Below are positions 7,195-13,317 of a stretch of 13,660 nt of DNA, piece by piece. The stretch covers positions 1 to 13,660 of the forward strand of contig CAZOJT010000063.1 in the NCBI GenBank assembly GCA_964580215.1, read 5' to 3'. This DNA comes from SM23-73-3 sp964580215. GTDB taxonomy: Bacteria; Zixibacteria; MSB-5A5; SM1-73. Each line of letters begins with the position of its first letter. Position 1 is the stretch's first letter. The notes beneath the pieces were generated by a model. It did not search any database, had not been told where the DNA came from, and saw only the letters and a program-made list of their open reading frames with translations. Both the position numbers and the translations under genes were made by a program.

Positions 7195-7268
7195 TAAACA
7201 TACCTCTGCTTTTTATTCTGTAGTATATTCCTTCATGTGATTTGATCCAGGTGATTCTATGCAGATTA

Positions 7269-7292
7269 CCCACAGCAGAGCTGGGGGCCACC
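7269..7292 (-). other. Partial attC-like remnant
   Basis: These 24 bases match positions 6311-6334 of attC-like site 1 at 20 of 24 positions, including the terminal GGGCCACC. The flanking R boxes (TAAC and GTTRRRY) are absent, so this is at best the central part of a second, decayed site lying right after site 2. Confidence 0.45.
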
Positions 7293-7301
7293 TGCCGATA
7301 T

Positions 7302-7359
7302 GGCGTAACACGGCGTATAAGCGACCACGAACAGACCGTCTGCTGTAGCTGTTTGTTAT
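7302..7359 (-). other. Integron attC-like recombination site, site 2
   Basis: On the plus strand TAACA (7306-7310) pairs with TGTTA (7354-7358). Five- and six-base unpaired spacers follow (7311-7315 and 7348-7353). Then TATAAGCGAC (7316-7325) pairs with GTCTGCTGTA (7338-7347), leaving A7319 and T7341 extrahelical and one T-G wobble. The terminal loop is 12 bases. This box-spacer-box order with extrahelical bases is the attC plan. The R' core reads GTTACGC, one base off GTTRRRY. It starts about seven bases after the stop codon of the nuclease gene. Confidence 0.68.
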
Positions 7360-7365
7360 GATATT

Positions 7366-8751
7366 TCAATCTCCTCTTTTTGACTGCATGTAAGAAGCGA
7401 AATCCTTTAGAAAGATACGCCTCCAATGAGTCCCAACTAAATCGTAAGGAACACTTCTTACATCGATTCTAATTAGGTTTTCTCTTGATCTTTGTGATGG
7501 ATCTGTTGCGCTGACGCCTTTCTTAACACCTATCTTTTCTAAGAGCATCAAGAATTGCTTAATAAGTTGAGTGGCATTATGGGGTAGACTTATACCCATT
7601 CTCAGAAGGCTATAGATTTGTTTCTTTGTATCATAAATGCCATCGCTGACGCTCATTCTACTTTTTAGATCGCAATACCCTCTAAGGAATGAGGTTATGA
7701 TTTTCATGTCCTTGGAATCCAAAATACTTTCGGGAATAAAGGGAACAACCTTGCCTTTGGATACTTTTAAATTCAAATTTTTAATTTCGTCATAAATTAC
7801 CGAATTCTTTTCAAACTTGATTTTAATTTGGAAGCGATAACCGCCAACATGTTGTGTAGAAAATCTATCCTTTGTTCTTAGATGCTTTGTCAGAAGATTA
7901 ATGTTCTCTGAAATTCTGTCCACATCCTTTTTGTGGGCGTCATATTGAGATATTTTATAATCACTTATGTCTGGGTTGTAGTAATAGCCTTCATAAGGTT
8001 TACGTCTGTTGGCTATACCTCTGTGCAGGTCTATTGTCAATTCTCTTTTTCTCGAATTTATTTTGCTATTCGCACTTAGCAGCCCCAACAAGTAAGCAAA
8101 TTCTTCATTAAGAATAACTTTCTTCAGTTGAACAATTTGACCAGCTGTGGAATGAACTTTAGTCCGTAATATCTGAAGCTTCCGCGCTTTGGTTGCATCC
8201 GCTCTTGCATTTTTTTGGAAGGCTTGTTGGTAAACATCTAAAAGCTCGCCGTGACCGAGAACGTTTATTGAATATTCAGCTGTCCAAAGTTCATTAAAAT
8301 AATTTACAAGATTGGAGAAAAGCTCGTCTTGCTTCCCATAAATAGTGAGATTACACTCAATATTATGTTTGATCCCCCCTAAAGTGAAATTTGAGGAACC
8401 AATAATTACACGATATAGGTCTTTGTTGTGAAAAAGGTAAAATTTGGGATGATAATGGCCTATAAAGTCAATGCTCTGATCGACATTGATGAAGACTTTA
8501 CACTCAGAATCGCCAGGTATCGTTGCCAGTTCTTCAATCAGCTTTTTCTCGGTAATGAATTTTTCAATGTCAAAAAGTGCCCTTAATCTGCCATTATTTC
8601 GTAAGAAAGCTTGTAAATCACCCCTTAGAGATTTAAAGGCACCATAGGAAGCATAAGCAACACCAATATAAAGACTATCAGCCCACTGAAGACCTTCTTT
8701 TATTGTTTTATAAAAACTCTCATCAGAATTTTGGAGAATCGTAATTTTCAT
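7366..8751 (-). CDS. Phospholipase-D-type restriction nuclease with a LAGLIDADG-like DNA-reading domain
   Basis: The protein has 461 residues. The N-terminal third is an HKD nuclease domain: HPKFYLF (H101, K103) followed by GSSNFTLGG (S119-S120, N121) and N130/E132, the usual H-x-K...GSxNxT...NxE layout, one motif per chain, so probably an active dimer as in BfiI-type enzymes. The C-terminal half carries two LAGLIDADG-like motifs, FAYLLGLLSANSKI (218-231) and FLRGYCDLKSRMSV (355-368), with the expected spacing and a helical segment IKQFLMLLEKIGV after the second. At the catalytic acid positions the first has N228 and the second has K363, so the fold is probably a DNA-binding specificity module only. 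The start overlaps the methyltransferase stop (ATGA), implying translational coupling. It is likely the restriction half of a restriction-modification pair. Confidence 0.82.
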   Translation of the reverse strand: MKITILQNSDESFYKTIKEGLQWADSLYIGVAYASYGAFKSLRGDLQAFLRNNGRLRALFDIEKFITEKKLIEELATIPGDSECKVFINVDQSIDFIGHYHPKFYLFHNKDLYRVIIGSSNFTLGGIKHNIECNLTIYGKQDELFSNLVNYFNELWTAEYSINVLGHGELLDVYQQAFQKNARADATKARKLQILRTKVHSTAGQIVQLKKVILNEEFAYLLGLLSANSKINSRKRELTIDLHRGIANRRKPYEGYYYNPDISDYKISQYDAHKKDVDRISENINLLTKHLRTKDRFSTQHVGGYRFQIKIKFEKNSVIYDEIKNLNLKVSKGKVVPFIPESILDSKDMKIITSFLRGYCDLKSRMSVSDGIYDTKKQIYSLLRMGISLPHNATQLIKQFLMLLEKIGVKKGVSATDPSQRSRENLIRIDVRSVPYDLVGTHWRRIFLKDFASYMQSKRGD

Positions 8752-9539
8752 TTCTTGAATATAAGAATGAATTCGTGGACTTTGTTGATTCTAAACACAT
8801 ATGGATGACCTAATGGTCGTAAATTATTATATTCCTGTCTTCGATCCCAAATTATTATATCATCCAAGGAAAATCCAATTTCTGACATGAAACCTATTGT
8901 ATCCATATGAAATGGATAAAACTTATTTTTTTTTCTAAGGTCCATTACTACAATACAACAAAATCCTTCTTTTTTTGTCACTAGGTAGACATTCGAAAAT
9001 ATGTCTTTCAGAGTCTCAAGAAATTGGTTGTATGATCTAATATTTCCTAAATCGGTTTCAACGTCACTATATTTTCTAATTTCCTTATAATCAGCAGTTC
9101 GTTTTTGGTTGAGTATGTCCCAATAGGGTGGTGAAGTGATAGTTAGTTGAACCGTATTTCTTTTGATATATTTTAACAAGTCTCGTGCGTCACCTTTGAT
9201 TAAATCGGGTTCATATTTATTGACATCGAATAGGCTTAATTTCTTAATTCTCTCATTATAAATCTTTATGAAATTATCTGAAAGTTCAATTCCCTTGCTG
9301 CGTCTTTTCAGATTTTTAGCTGCAATGAGCGTTGAACCACTTCCAGCGAATGGGTCTAAGATCAAGTTGCGTTCTCGGCTGAATATTTTAATCAATCTCT
9401 CGGGTAACATAGTTGGGAAAATGGCTGGGTGTGCTAATCCATTTTCTTCTCTTGATTTGCGAATATCTGACCAGATGGAAATTGAATATTGCAGCCAAGT
9501 TTTCCCATTTAACTTAATTTTTGCTTTGGGCACAATCAC
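8748..9539 (-). CDS. DNA methyltransferase, N4-cytosine/N6-adenine type (263 aa)
   Basis: S-adenosylmethionine-dependent modification methylase. Motif I is DPFAGSGST (62-70), preceded by a motif-X-like HPAIFPTMLPERL (37-49); motif IV is TSPPYW (135-140). TSPPY is typical of exocyclic-amino methylases of the N6_N4_Mtase family. Because motif I precedes IV, the order is not the beta class and looks gamma-like, with any target-recognition part in the C-terminal hundred residues. The protein is short for a self-sufficient enzyme but complete. The start is the GTG at 9539; an in-frame TAG lies three codons upstream, no ATG occurs before residue 44, and GTG at codon 3 is an alternative. It overlaps the nuclease gene by four bases and presumably protects the host site cut by it. 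Confidence 0.88.
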   Translation of the reverse strand: MIVPKAKIKLNGKTWLQYSISIWSDIRKSREENGLAHPAIFPTMLPERLIKIFSRERNLILDPFAGSGSTLIAAKNLKRRSKGIELSDNFIKIYNERIKKLSLFDVNKYEPDLIKGDARDLLKYIKRNTVQLTITSPPYWDILNQKRTADYKEIRKYSDVETDLGNIRSYNQFLETLKDIFSNVYLVTKKEGFCCIVVMDLRKKNKFYPFHMDTIGFMSEIGFSLDDIIIWDRRQEYNNLRPLGHPYVFRINKVHEFILIFKK

Positions 9540-9793
9540 CCCGAATGACTATTTGCTATTTCATTTACAAAAGGTACGAAAAAGAATCTGAAAATCCAAA
9601 CATTTTATGACGCAGATAAGATCATCATATTGAGGTGTATGACATTAGCTCGTCGTTGTATCTTGGCCTAGTCCTGAGACATTTTGATTTCTATGCGTCA
9701 GTCACCAGGATTCCCCGTACGGTAAAGAGTAAGCTCCTGACGCAACCTTTAAAGCCCGATTTTAAGAAAAATTCACTATGTTTGCATTTTTCA
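9540..9793. other. Gene-free stretch upstream of the methyltransferase
   Basis: No gene and no attC-like site was found upstream of the methyltransferase on either strand. One inverted repeat, TGCGTCAG (9694-9701) and CTGACGCA (9737-9744), has an 8-bp stem and a 35-base loop. I see no convincing promoter for the minus-strand genes. A cassette array would normally rely on an external promoter. Confidence 0.4.
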
Positions 9794-9970
9794 TTATCGT
9801 GTGCCTTTCGGGTCCCCAGACCCGACAGGGAATTCTGAATCTCCCGCCAGGTCGAGGACCTGGTAGGCACAAACTTCTGAATCCTTCATGGTTACCCGAG
9901 TCTTCCCGGCCTCGATAAAGGCGTTCCCCTCAGTCTCAGGTAAACCATCCGACTTGAATTCTTCCTTCAT
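9794..9970 (-). pseudogene. 58-codon ORF truncated by a two-hairpin element
   Basis: ATG 9970 opens MKEEFKSDGLPETEGNAFIE and continues with AGKTRVTMKDSEV before entering the palindromic element at 9870. From there the codons are those of the element (peptide FPVGSGDPKGT) up to TAA at 9794-9796. The first 33 residues look protein-like and the rest does not, so this is probably the 5' end of a gene cut off by the element. AAGGAG lies upstream but about 16 bases from the ATG, which is too far for a good ribosome-binding site. The product is unknown. Confidence 0.35.
9801..9870. repeat. Two-hairpin palindromic element, copy B
   Basis: Outer arms GTGCC (9801-9805) and GGCAC (9866-9870) enclose TCGGGTC..GACCCGA (9809-9826) and CCAGGTC..GACCTGG (9847-9863). 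The plan matches copy A at 6049-6111 with sequence drift in the linkers. It also interrupts a minus-strand ORF and is read in the same frame as copy A. Confidence 0.78.
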
Positions 9971-10017
9971 GTAAATAAGCCCGGATCTCTCCTTATTGTC
10001 AAGAGCTTTTTTTCATT

Positions 10018-10038
10018 GCGAAGCCGTGAAGGCTTCGC
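10018..10038. repeat. GCGAAGCC hairpin repeat, copy 2
   Basis: Identical over 21 bases to 4756-4776: GCGAAGCC, loop GTGAA, GGCTTCGC. Confidence 0.75.
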
Positions 10039-10077
10039 TACGCGATATCTTGAACAGAAACCATGCAGGCAAAAAAA

Positions 10078-10130
10078 GCCCGATCTCCCCGGTGTTGGCG
10101 GGGGATTTTCAATAAATCGGGCAACTACAA
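10078..10130. repeat. GCCCGAT...ATCGGGCAACTACAA element with an inner hairpin
   Basis: GCCCGAT (10078-10084) pairs with ATCGGGC (10116-10122). Between them CCCC (10087-10090) and GGGG (10101-10104) make an inner hairpin. The element is preceded by seven A and ends GCAACTACAA, like the copies that follow. Confidence 0.65.
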
Positions 10131-10187
10131 TGTCCAAAGGTTGATTTATAAGGCTTCGCGGGGACAATCGGCTATGATAAAGATTTT

Positions 10188-10242
10188 TTGTAGTTGCTCA
10201 ATTTATTGGGCAAAAAAAGCCCGATGAATCGGGCAACTACAA
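10188..10242. repeat. 55-bp hairpin element with TTGTAGTTGC ends
   Basis: Perfect 10-base arms TTGTAGTTGC (10188-10197) and GCAACTACAA (10233-10242) enclose a second paired region, ATTGGGC and GCCCGAT, around seven A. Almost the whole 55 bases fold on themselves, like a miniature inverted-repeat element. Confidence 0.75.
10212..10234 (-). terminator. Terminator-like hairpin downstream of the PpiD-like gene
   Basis: On the minus strand GCCCGA-TTCA-TCGGGC is followed by seven T (plus-strand A run at 10212-10218). It lies about 130 bases after the stop codon of the PpiD-like gene. A second copy of the hairpin with a shorter A run lies at 10281-10299, so there may be two terminators in series. 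Confidence 0.65.
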
Positions 10243-10346
10243 TTCTGCGCCCGTCAGGTCAGGGACCCGACAGGCACAGAAAAGCCCGATGAATCGGGCA
10301 ACTACGGTTCTGCGCCCGTCAGGTCAAGGGACCCGACAGGCACAGA
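10216..10346. repeat. Tandem duplication of a 65/66-bp unit
   Basis: Unit 1 (10216-10280) and unit 2 (10281-10346) are nearly identical, differing at AA/GG before TTCTG and by one extra A. Each holds the GCCCGATGAATCGGGC hairpin and a single-hairpin relative of the GTGCC..GGCAC family (10244-10280 and 10309-10346), in which a TCGGGTC arm faces a GACCTGACG arm. Confidence 0.8.
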
Positions 10347-10360
10347 AGAAGGGGTGGGAA

Positions 10361-12160
10361 CTAATACTCGCGGAAATATTCAGATCTGTAATCTTTGATC
10401 TCAGCTTCTTTTTTAACCTGGGCGAACCAGTTCTGATATACCTGACCTTGTTTTTGCTGTAAGAGCACGGAGGTAAGCGAGTCCTTAACTGCAACAAAGA
10501 GGCTGTCGTTTACAGTTGATCTGGATACAAGCTGTAGGATGAAAGCTCCCAGATTGGTTTTAACCGGAGAAGAGATCTGGTTAGGCTCGGTCAAAGAGAA
10601 AGCTGCCCCGATGAACTCTGGAGGGTTGCCTACTTGCGGAATAAATGAATTTCGTGAGAATTGGGCTGGTTCAGCAAAGGTGGCATTGTTTTGCTCTGAT
10701 GCTTTTTTCAAGCTTTTTCCATCTTTGATTTGGGCAAAGATATTTTCAGCTTTATCATAAGCTAAAGAACCAGCTTTGGACTTGATCAACTCTTGTTTTA
10801 TAACCTGCTTGACTTCCTCTAATGGAGAAATTCCAGCCGGCCTTTTAGCCTTGATCTGAAAAACATAAAATCCTCGAACGGTCTCGAACACATCGCTGAT
10901 TTTTCCCCGCTTGTTCTTAAAGGAAAATTCATCTATCGGAGGATTGGTCCCGATGCCAGGGATATTTTCTCCGCGAACGAACCATCCAGTCTCCGAGACA
11001 GTTAAGTTTTGCTCTCCAGCCATCTGGGAGAAATCGGATTTGCTTACCTGATCTACAAATTCCTCCGCCTCCTCTTTTAACAGAGCTAAAGTTTCCTCAG
11101 ATGGTGATATCTTCAAAAGTATGTGGCTGGTTTTCACCTCTTGTTTCTCACCTTTGCCTCGTTTGTCCTCCACCTTTATCAGATGCCAGCCAAACCGGGT
11201 TTTGATTGGTTCAGAGAGATCTCCCGGCTCAAGAGAAAAGGCGGCTTCTTCAAAAGCAGGAACCATCATCCCTTTTCCAAACCAGCCTAAATCTCCGCCA
11301 TCTTTAGCCGAAGCATTATCCTCTGAATAGTCGATAGCCAGCTCAGCAAAATCCTCTCCTTGCAGAATCTCATCTTTTATCTCCAGAAGCCTTTGTTTGG
11401 TTTCTTCTTCATCTGCCGGGCTGGGTTTCTTTTCAAACACCACATAACTCAAGTTGGCACTCGCCTCAGCTTTAAATTCGTCTTTATGCTCCTGATAATA
11501 GGCTTGTATCTCCTCATCACTTACTGGAATATCCTCTTTCTGAAACAAATATGACGGCACCAACACGTAATTCACCTTCACCTTTTCATTTTCATCCCGA
11601 TAAAACTGTTTTACCTCCTCATCGGTAACCCGGACCAAAGTCACGACGGATTGTTGAAGCCTGGCTAACCGCAGATTAGGACGGATGACGTCCTCGACCT
11701 GTGCCCAGGGAACTCTGGGATCAGATAATGCTTGTAGATACTTCTGATAATCGAACTCTCCCTCTGGAGTCTGGAAGGCAGGATGTTCCTGGAGCTCCCT
11801 GGGAGGATATCGTCTTAAATATTCATATAATTCGGTATCCGTGATTTTGATTCCCCTTTTTTTAGTCTCCTGATTCAGAAGAATTTCATTTACCAGGTTG
11901 TTCCACACTTCCTCTCTGATCTGGATGGCGGTTTGCTCGTCCACATCCCCTTGTTCCTTTTCCGTCTGTCTTAAAGCTTGATCATAGTAATACTGAAAAG
12001 CGTAAAGCTCGACATTCTCTCCGTTGACGCTGGCAATTATTCCTTTCCTTTGCTTTCTGGAGGTAAATTCCATTCCCCAGGCAAAGATGATGGTCCCCAC
12101 GAAGGCGACTATGACGATCCACATAATGTGCTTGGTCAACTTTCTCATTGCTTTCATCAT
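10361..12160 (-). CDS. ppiD: PpiD-like membrane-anchored periplasmic peptidyl-prolyl isomerase / chaperone (599 aa)
   Basis: The protein has one N-terminal membrane segment (about 11-29, IMWIVIVAFVGTIIFAWGM), a SurA_N-type chaperone region (about 40-200) and tandem parvulin (PpiC) domains at about 234-333 and 342-438, with a degenerate third unit at about 470-548. Length and layout fit PpiD, which helps proteins emerging from the Sec channel to fold. Parvulin 1 keeps the C-terminal GWHLIKV (H326) but has Y239 where the first His is expected. Parvulin 2 keeps the first His in TSHILLK (H346) but has FYVFQI at the end. So neither domain shows the full His pair and the chaperone role may dominate. 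ATG 12160 follows AAGGAG at a slightly long distance; ATG 12157 is an alternative. A sigma-70-like promoter lies just upstream. Confidence 0.88.
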   Translation of the reverse strand: MMKAMRKLTKHIMWIVIVAFVGTIIFAWGMEFTSRKQRKGIIASVNGENVELYAFQYYYDQALRQTEKEQGDVDEQTAIQIREEVWNNLVNEILLNQETKKRGIKITDTELYEYLRRYPPRELQEHPAFQTPEGEFDYQKYLQALSDPRVPWAQVEDVIRPNLRLARLQQSVVTLVRVTDEEVKQFYRDENEKVKVNYVLVPSYLFQKEDIPVSDEEIQAYYQEHKDEFKAEASANLSYVVFEKKPSPADEEETKQRLLEIKDEILQGEDFAELAIDYSEDNASAKDGGDLGWFGKGMMVPAFEEAAFSLEPGDLSEPIKTRFGWHLIKVEDKRGKGEKQEVKTSHILLKISPSEETLALLKEEAEEFVDQVSKSDFSQMAGEQNLTVSETGWFVRGENIPGIGTNPPIDEFSFKNKRGKISDVFETVRGFYVFQIKAKRPAGISPLEEVKQVIKQELIKSKAGSLAYDKAENIFAQIKDGKSLKKASEQNNATFAEPAQFSRNSFIPQVGNPPEFIGAAFSLTEPNQISSPVKTNLGAFILQLVSRSTVNDSLFVAVKDSLTSVLLQQKQGQVYQNWFAQVKKEAEIKDYRSEYFREY

Positions 12161-12198
12161 AATGCATCAGGCTCCTTTCTGATATTTTTAACGTTGTT

Positions 12199-12226
12199 AA
12201 TATACTGTCAATTTGAGATTTGGCAA
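12199..12226 (-). promoter_or_regulatory. Sigma-70-like promoter of the PpiD-like gene
   Basis: On the minus strand TTGCCA (12226-12221) is followed after 16 bases by TATATT (12204-12199). Each hexamer matches five of six consensus bases. Transcription would start near 12192, leaving a leader of about 30 bases with AAGGAG at 12172-12178. An overlapping TTGACA has no good partner -10. Confidence 0.5.
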
Positions 12227-12227
12227 G

Positions 12228-12470
12228 TCGTTTTTATGGTGATCTTTGAGAAGGTAATGTTTGAATTTGTGTGTAAAATTATTATGACATTGTTTAGGTG
12301 TTCCTTCCTCAATGGGTTTTAGGCTACCATTTTAAAGTATTCAGCCACAGGATGGATCCGTTGTGACTTTCTTTCCCATTTAACATTTCCACCAGAGGTG
12401 GATCTGCCTATGGCATGACTGAAAAGCTTTTACCTCCGCATCCAGAGCTTTAGTCACCTGGCTCACATAA
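12228..12470. other. Gene-free stretch
   Basis: No gene is supported on either strand. A small hairpin, CCACC-AGA-GGTGG, occurs near 12390-12403. Translations give only short, stop-interrupted frames. Confidence 0.4.
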
Positions 12471-12487
12471 CCCCGCCGATGGCGGGG
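12471..12487. repeat. GC-rich hairpin related to 403-423
   Basis: CCCCGCC (12471-12477), GAT, GGCGGGG (12481-12487). It differs from the copy in the subtilase leader only in the loop (GAT versus GTT) and in outer flanking bases. Confidence 0.65.
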
Positions 12488-12587
12488 CTCAATAGAGGTC
12501 GGTCGATACTCCCCCCTCTCGATCTCGAGGCACTTCTAACTCGATCTCTCTCACAGAGGTCAAAAGACTGCGAGTCCGATGCGAAGC

Positions 12588-12599
12588 ATTCATACGAAT
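12588..12599. repeat. ATTCATACGAAT half site
   Basis: This is the same 12-mer as at 19-30 and 99-110, preceded by GCGAAGC as near position 72. It lacks the CGTATG left arm of the full palindrome. Confidence 0.6.
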
Positions 12600-12710
12600 A
12601 GCCATTCCGATAACCCCTCCGCAAAGGCGTTCGTTTATAATGAAGAACACTAATGTGATGATAAAAATCTAAAGCCATAGCCTGCTATAAACTCTGCTTC
12701 AGCAAGTATG

Positions 12711-12726
12711 CGTATGCACTCATACG
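12711..12726. repeat. CGTATG-N4-CATACG palindrome, copy 3
   Basis: CGTATG (12711-12716), CACT, CATACG (12721-12726). It is the exact reverse complement of the copy at 80-95. The stop codon of the small ORF at 12720-12827 falls inside it. Confidence 0.7.
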
Positions 12727-12827
12727 AGCCTGCATCCCTCATTCAAACTCTCCCCAAACATCCTCTTGACTTCCTTTAAATCAATCAGTAAATTAGGCTT
12801 TGAAGAGTCAAGCTCTCTTAGCGACAT
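12720..12827 (-). CDS. 35-codon ORF with a strong ribosome-binding site, probably a truncated gene
   Basis: ATG 12827 opens MSLRELDSSKPNLLIDLKEV, continues KRMFGESLNEGCRLV and stops at TGA (12722-12720), which lies inside the CGTATG palindrome. AAGGAG (plus 12835-12840) sits seven bases upstream of the ATG, an excellent spacing. The residues look protein-like (amphipathic helix). It is either a small protein or, more likely, the 5' end of a gene cut by insertion of the palindrome. The Shine-Dalgarno lies in the stem of a 15-bp hairpin. I do not recognise a family. Confidence 0.45.
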   Translation of the reverse strand: MSLRELDSSKPNLLIDLKEVKRMFGESLNEGCRLV

Positions 12828-12892
12828 AAGGTGTCTCCTTCCCTGGTTTAAGTTTTTGCTCTCTTACGGAAGGATACACCTTTTGTTTTTTT
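12828..12892. promoter_or_regulatory. 15-bp hairpin that hides a Shine-Dalgarno (minus) or ends transcription (plus)
   Basis: AAGGTGTCTCCTTCC (12828-12842) and GGAAGGATACACCTT (12868-12882) pair at 14 of 15 positions around a 25-base loop. On the minus strand the 3' arm contains the AAGGAG of the small ORF and abuts its ATG, so folding would block translation. On the plus strand the hairpin is followed by TTTTGTTTTTTT, which fits an intrinsic terminator. No plus-strand gene ends here, so both readings stay open. Confidence 0.6.
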
Positions 12893-12926
12893 AAAGCAAA
12901 TCTAATTCTACACACTAACTGATAAA

Positions 12927-13126
12927 TATACAGACATCGTGGACTCATCTTAGCGCGTTAAAATATACAAACATCGTAGACTTTCAGGTTTCATCTTTGA
13001 TAAATTGATAGAAGCTTTTGGTGCACGAAAATCAGGTTTATCAATCAGTTCCGAAGAAAGAATTTTAAAAACCAGTCCACGATGTCTGTATACAAATTGC
13101 CATTAAGGTCTACGATGTATGTATAC
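12927..13126. repeat. Four 19-bp sites in two facing pairs over 200 bp
   Basis: Sites: TATACAGACATCGTGGACT at 12927-12945, TATACAAACATCGTAGACT at 12964-12982, then in the opposite orientation 13074-13092 (exact reverse complement of the first) and 13108-13126 (reads TATACATACATCGTAGACC on the minus strand). Spacing between starts is 37 bases in the left pair and 34 in the right pair. An inner inverted repeat, TTGATAAA (13008-13015) with TTTATCAA (13037-13044), lies between the pairs. The arrangement resembles transposon ends with paired transposase sites, or operator/iteron clusters. Confidence 0.85.
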
Positions 13127-13317
13127 ATAACAACTAATATTTACATCACCTTACATTACATTACCGAGTCAATCAAAAATGTTGACTTTTTTGAATAGTA
13201 TTTTATATCAAATATAAAGACTTACTTCCAAAAGGAATTGGCTGTTTAATTTGGCCGGAGATTAGAAGCTTTCTAAGCTTTCTTGTCACTGGCTTGAAGC
13301 TTAATCATGCATGTGAT
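13127..13317. other. AT-rich stretch without a gene
   Basis: The only structure noted is AGTCAA (13167-13172) pairing with TTGACT (13182-13187), followed by T residues to 13192, a weak terminator-like hairpin on the plus strand. Repeated AAGCTT hexamers occur near 13268-13302. Confidence 0.35.

Noticed and set aside
9540..10360. An attI site or integrase gene upstream of the cassette-like genes
   Set aside because: I searched for a GTTRRRY-type core with flanking boxes and for tyrosine-recombinase motifs and found none, so the array is described as lacking an integrase in view.
12463..12678. A 71-codon minus-strand frame
   Set aside because: It runs across the GC hairpin and the ATTCATACGAAT repeat and has no ribosome-binding site or recognisable protein pattern.
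12927..13126. CRISPR-like array of 19-bp repeats
   Set aside because: The repeats are too short, only four in number and in opposite orientations; there are no regular spacers and no cas gene.
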